64,000 nt of DNA from Dyella caseinilytica. GTDB lineage: Bacteria; Pseudomonadota; Gammaproteobacteria; Xanthomonadales; Rhodanobacteraceae. The notes beneath the pieces were generated by a model. That model had not been told where the DNA came from and made no database searches. It saw only the letters and a list, made by a program, of their open reading frames with translations. Of the stretch, positions 61,536 through 64,000 are shown piece by piece. A program made the translations under genes and the position numbers. Position 1 is the stretch's first letter, and every line of letters starts with the position of its first letter. The stretch is taken from the NCBI RefSeq assembly GCF_016865235.1, contig NZ_CP064030.1, positions 3,968,001 to 4,032,000 of the forward strand, given 5' to 3'.

Positions 61536-63797
61536 ATGACACACCCGTTGACGCACACAGCACACAGAGACCCGGATCTTCCTTCGTTCCCACGCCTGTT
61601 GCTCGTCTTGAGCATGCTATGGGCGCTGCTGAACCTGCCTTTGCTGTTGGGCATCCGGGTACTTCCGTGGGATGCGCTGGATCAGTTCTATCCGACGGTG
61701 TACTTCAACGTGCACAGCCTTCGGCTGGGTCTGGCGCCATGGTGGAATCCGCATATCTATTCGGGTTATCCGCAAATCGCCGATCCTCAGGGAATGTTGT
61801 TCTCGCCGCTGTTGATGGCATGGATGCTGTTGCGGCAAGCGCCCGGAATGACCTGGTTCACATGGGGAGTGCTGCTGCACCTGCTGATGGGTGGCGCAGC
61901 AATGCTGGCGATCTTGCGCCGCGATGGCGCGAATGCATTGGGCGCATTGGTCGGCGCGACGGTGTTCATGGCCGGAGGCGTCGCCGCATCGCGCCTCGAA
62001 CACGTTCCGATCGTCATTGCTTATGCCTACGCCCCGCTGGCCCTGCTTGCGCTGCGCCAATTTCTCACATCACCCGGAGTCGCTCGCGGAGCTTGGCTTG
62101 GCTTGAGCGCGGGCGCCATGGTGACGCAGCTGGTACAGGTGTCCTATCTGCTCGTGCTTGTGATCAGCGCTTACGGGCTGATCGGTTCATTGTGGCACTG
62201 GCCAAACTACAACACGAAATACCGTTGGCGATGGTTGGCGGGCATTCTTGTCGCGCTCGCCTGCTCGCTTGCCCTGGGCCTTCCGCAACTCCTGCTCACA
62301 TCGGCTTACACCAGCCTCTCCAATCGCAGCGAACTTCCGCTTGCCAGTGTCGCCGGCGCCTCGCTGGATAGCCGCGCATTCCTGAGCTTGATCGTGCCTA
62401 ATGCGTTGCATGCGCTGCGTGGTAAGTACGACGGTCCAGCAAGCCTGATCGAGGCCTATCTTTACATCGGGATCATTCCTCTATTGTTGCTGACGAACAT
62501 CGGCAGCGCTTTGCGTAATCCGCAGCAAAGGCGTCAGGTGCTCTTTTTTGGCGTCGTAGCCGTCGTTGCATGTTTGTATATGTTCGGCACCAACGCATGG
62601 CTCTATCCGTGGCTTTATGCGTGGCTGCCGGGCATCCAGCACTTCCGCCGGCCTGCCGATGCGGCCTATGTGTTCAACCTGTCACTTTCGATCTGGGCTG
62701 GCCTTTCCGCCGGTCACTTCCAGCTGGCGTCACGCCGGCGGGTAAGTTTGCTGCTGGGTGCGGCGGCTGTGTTGCTTGCGCTGGCAAGTTCGTACATGCG
62801 TGCTGATGGCATCCGCTGGCAAGCAGGCTCCCTTGCAGCCGCGTGCATGGCGATACTGGTGCTCGTGCTGCTGCAGAAAACCACAAGTCCCTGGCACAAG
62901 ACGCTGTGGCTGTTGGCCCTCATGGTGGTGGATTACCGCTGCTTCAGCTTGAATGGCACGTTTAACGAATCGCGCGACACGATCCGGCAATTTGCCGAAA
63001 CGCCTGCGGTGAGTTTTCTGTCCACACAGCTGCAGAGTCAGGACCAGATTCCGCCGCCGCGCATTGAAACGCTCAACACGGGTGTTCCATGGGACAACCA
63101 GGTCTCCCTGCACGGGATAGACTCCACGCAAGGCTACAACCCTCTTCGCTACGCGCTCTATGAGAGCTGGTACGGTGGCCGCGAGAGTAGTTTGAACCCC
63201 AGAACAAACACCGCATTCAACCCGTCACCTGGCAGTGCACTCAGCCAGCTTCTTGGCGTGAAATATCTGGTCATCGGCGACAGGGCAGATGCTCCACCGG
63301 TTTCGCCACCACCCGGCTTTACCAAGATTTTTTCTGACCAACACGAAACGATCTGGCAAGCCGATCATGTGTATCCGAGTCTGCTGACGCCGACTCGAGT
63401 GAATCTGCTCGCTGCCGGCCAGCTTCCCCAGCCGCAAGACTTTTCCGCAACCGATTTTCGCACCGTGCTTTGGCTGACACCGCGTGATCGCAGCGACGAG
63501 GTGGAAGATCGACGACTGGGTACAACGTGTACCGGCCAGGTTGCCGCTAGCGCGCTTGGCGCGACACCCACCACGCTTTCGCTACATACCCGCGCGCTTA
63601 CCGCGGGCTGGCTGGTCATCAATGAGCTGGATTTTCCGGGATGGGAAGCGACTGTCGATGGACAGCCCGTGGCCATCCATCGCGCCAACGGCATGTTTCG
63701 CGCTGTATGCGTACCCGATGGCGATCACGAGCTGCAGTTCCGCTTTCATCCCTGGGGAATGGTTGCCGCTGTCTGGAATCAGCAGCGGGCGCGGTAA
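61536..63797 (+). CDS. YfhO-like large membrane protein
   Basis: A 753-residue protein with at least 11 hydrophobic segments in residues 1-450 and a soluble C-terminal domain. The N-terminal GIRVLPWDALDQFYPTVYF and YSGYPQIADPQGMLFSPL resemble GT-C glycosyltransferase-like membrane proteins; the end (GWEATVDGQPVAIHRANGMFRAVCVPDGDHELQFRFHP) is typical of YfhO. YfhO is linked to glycosylation of teichoic acids or glycolipids in Firmicutes; here the substrate is unknown. Confidence 0.85.
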   Translation: MTHPLTHTAHRDPDLPSFPRLLLVLSMLWALLNLPLLLGIRVLPWDALDQFYPTVYFNVHSLRLGLAPWWNPHIYSGYPQIADPQGMLFSPLLMAWMLLRQAPGMTWFTWGVLLHLLMGGAAMLAILRRDGANALGALVGATVFMAGGVAASRLEHVPIVIAYAYAPLALLALRQFLTSPGVARGAWLGLSAGAMVTQLVQVSYLLVLVISAYGLIGSLWHWPNYNTKYRWRWLAGILVALACSLALGLPQLLLTSAYTSLSNRSELPLASVAGASLDSRAFLSLIVPNALHALRGKYDGPASLIEAYLYIGIIPLLLLTNIGSALRNPQQRRQVLFFGVVAVVACLYMFGTNAWLYPWLYAWLPGIQHFRRPADAAYVFNLSLSIWAGLSAGHFQLASRRRVSLLLGAAAVLLALASSYMRADGIRWQAGSLAAACMAILVLVLLQKTTSPWHKTLWLLALMVVDYRCFSLNGTFNESRDTIRQFAETPAVSFLSTQLQSQDQIPPPRIETLNTGVPWDNQVSLHGIDSTQGYNPLRYALYESWYGGRESSLNPRTNTAFNPSPGSALSQLLGVKYLVIGDRADAPPVSPPPGFTKIFSDQHETIWQADHVYPSLLTPTRVNLLAAGQLPQPQDFSATDFRTVLWLTPRDRSDEVEDRRLGTTCTGQVAASALGATPTTLSLHTRALTAGWLVINELDFPGWEATVDGQPVAIHRANGMFRAVCVPDGDHELQFRFHPWGMVAAVWNQQRAR

Positions 63798-63805
63798 CAT
63801 CAATC

Positions 63806-64000
63806 CTAAAGCCGTCCGGCCTGATCTGCTTCAAGCAAATCCACGGGCAATGGCAGCGCGGGAAGACCTTTGGCCAACAACATCGCCTGGAAGCGCTCGC
63901 CCATCTGATCCGGAAGCGTGAGCTTCTTCACTTGCTGGGCAAGGCGCATGCGACCCATATCGTCGACCTGCTCATAAGCGTCTTCGAACACCTGCTGCAA
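63806..64000 (-). CDS. Unknown protein, C-terminal fragment (cut by window edge)
   Basis: The last 64 codons of a minus-strand gene whose start is outside the window. The fragment is helical and charged (FEDAYEQVDDMGRMRLAQQVKKLTLPDQM, ending LLEADQAGRL) and ends 9 bases from the convergent YfhO-like gene. Not recognised. Confidence 0.6.
   Translation of the reverse strand: MQQVFEDAYEQVDDMGRMRLAQQVKKLTLPDQMGERFQAMLLAKGLPALPLPVDLLEADQAGRL

Overview
The window looks like chromosomal DNA of a GC-rich gammaproteobacterium of the Xanthomonadales, most likely Rhodanobacteraceae (Dyella, Frateuria or Luteibacter-like). Evidence is the gene content and order (ftsE-ftsX...ung...rpoH, rhlB opposite trxA-rho, engB-cytochrome c4-dsbA-dsbA-EEP), abundant GTG/TTG starts and dispersed palindromes of the ATTCCCGC...GCGGGAAT type. 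The genus is inferred, not shown. No rRNA, tRNA, CRISPR array, transposase or phage gene was recognised.

Layout. 1-4084 (minus): ftsE-ftsX, a tandem-receiver protein, ung and the start of rpoH, whose leader carries a perfect CIRCE operator. 4274-8570: rhlB opposite trxA and rho. 8741-14298: an M23 peptidase, a TctD/TctE-like two-component system, gshA and a LysE/ArgO exporter. 14454-18137: a DoxX gene divergent from a bufferin operon (Cys-rich precursor, DUF692/MNIO enzyme, DUF2063 partner) and an AraC regulator. 18383-20596: a Dcp-like lipoprotein peptidase. 20908-23606: a lower-GC cassette of a frameshifted flavodoxin-family gene, an anthranilate-synthase-type chorismate enzyme and its glutaminase.

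23694-45910 is the centrepiece: an isoprenoid-to-hopanoid supercluster. A minus-strand run encodes the lower mevalonate pathway (mvaD, mvaK2, a single polypeptide joining HMG-CoA reductase to mevalonate kinase, idi), then hpnH and hpnB. Plus-strand genes hpnI-hpnJ-hpnK-hpnL and a ferritin-like di-iron protein follow, then hpnA (minus), a one-step squalene synthase, squalene-hopene cyclase, hpnG, copC/copD and ispA. Together they could take HMG-CoA to IPP/DMAPP, FPP, squalene, hopene, adenosylhopane and decorated bacteriohopanetetrol cyclitol ether. HMG-CoA synthase, thiolase, hpnN, hpnO, hpnP and hpnR were not seen here.

46058-64000: bioD with a TMEM175-like gene and an unknown small gene, fRMsr, engB, cytochrome c4, two DsbA-like proteins, an EEP hydrolase, a GH17 membrane protein, a lytic transglycosylase, an NDUFA9-like reductase, cca, an LTA-synthase-like sulfatase, a YfhO-like membrane protein and a gene cut by the right edge.

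The points most worth following up are the HMG-CoA reductase-mevalonate kinase fusion, the di-iron protein inside the hopanoid operon, the bufferin operon with its internal hairpin, the low-GC chorismate cassette with its frameshift, and the CIRCE site in front of rpoH. All assignments come from reading the sequence and recalling family motifs; no database search was run.
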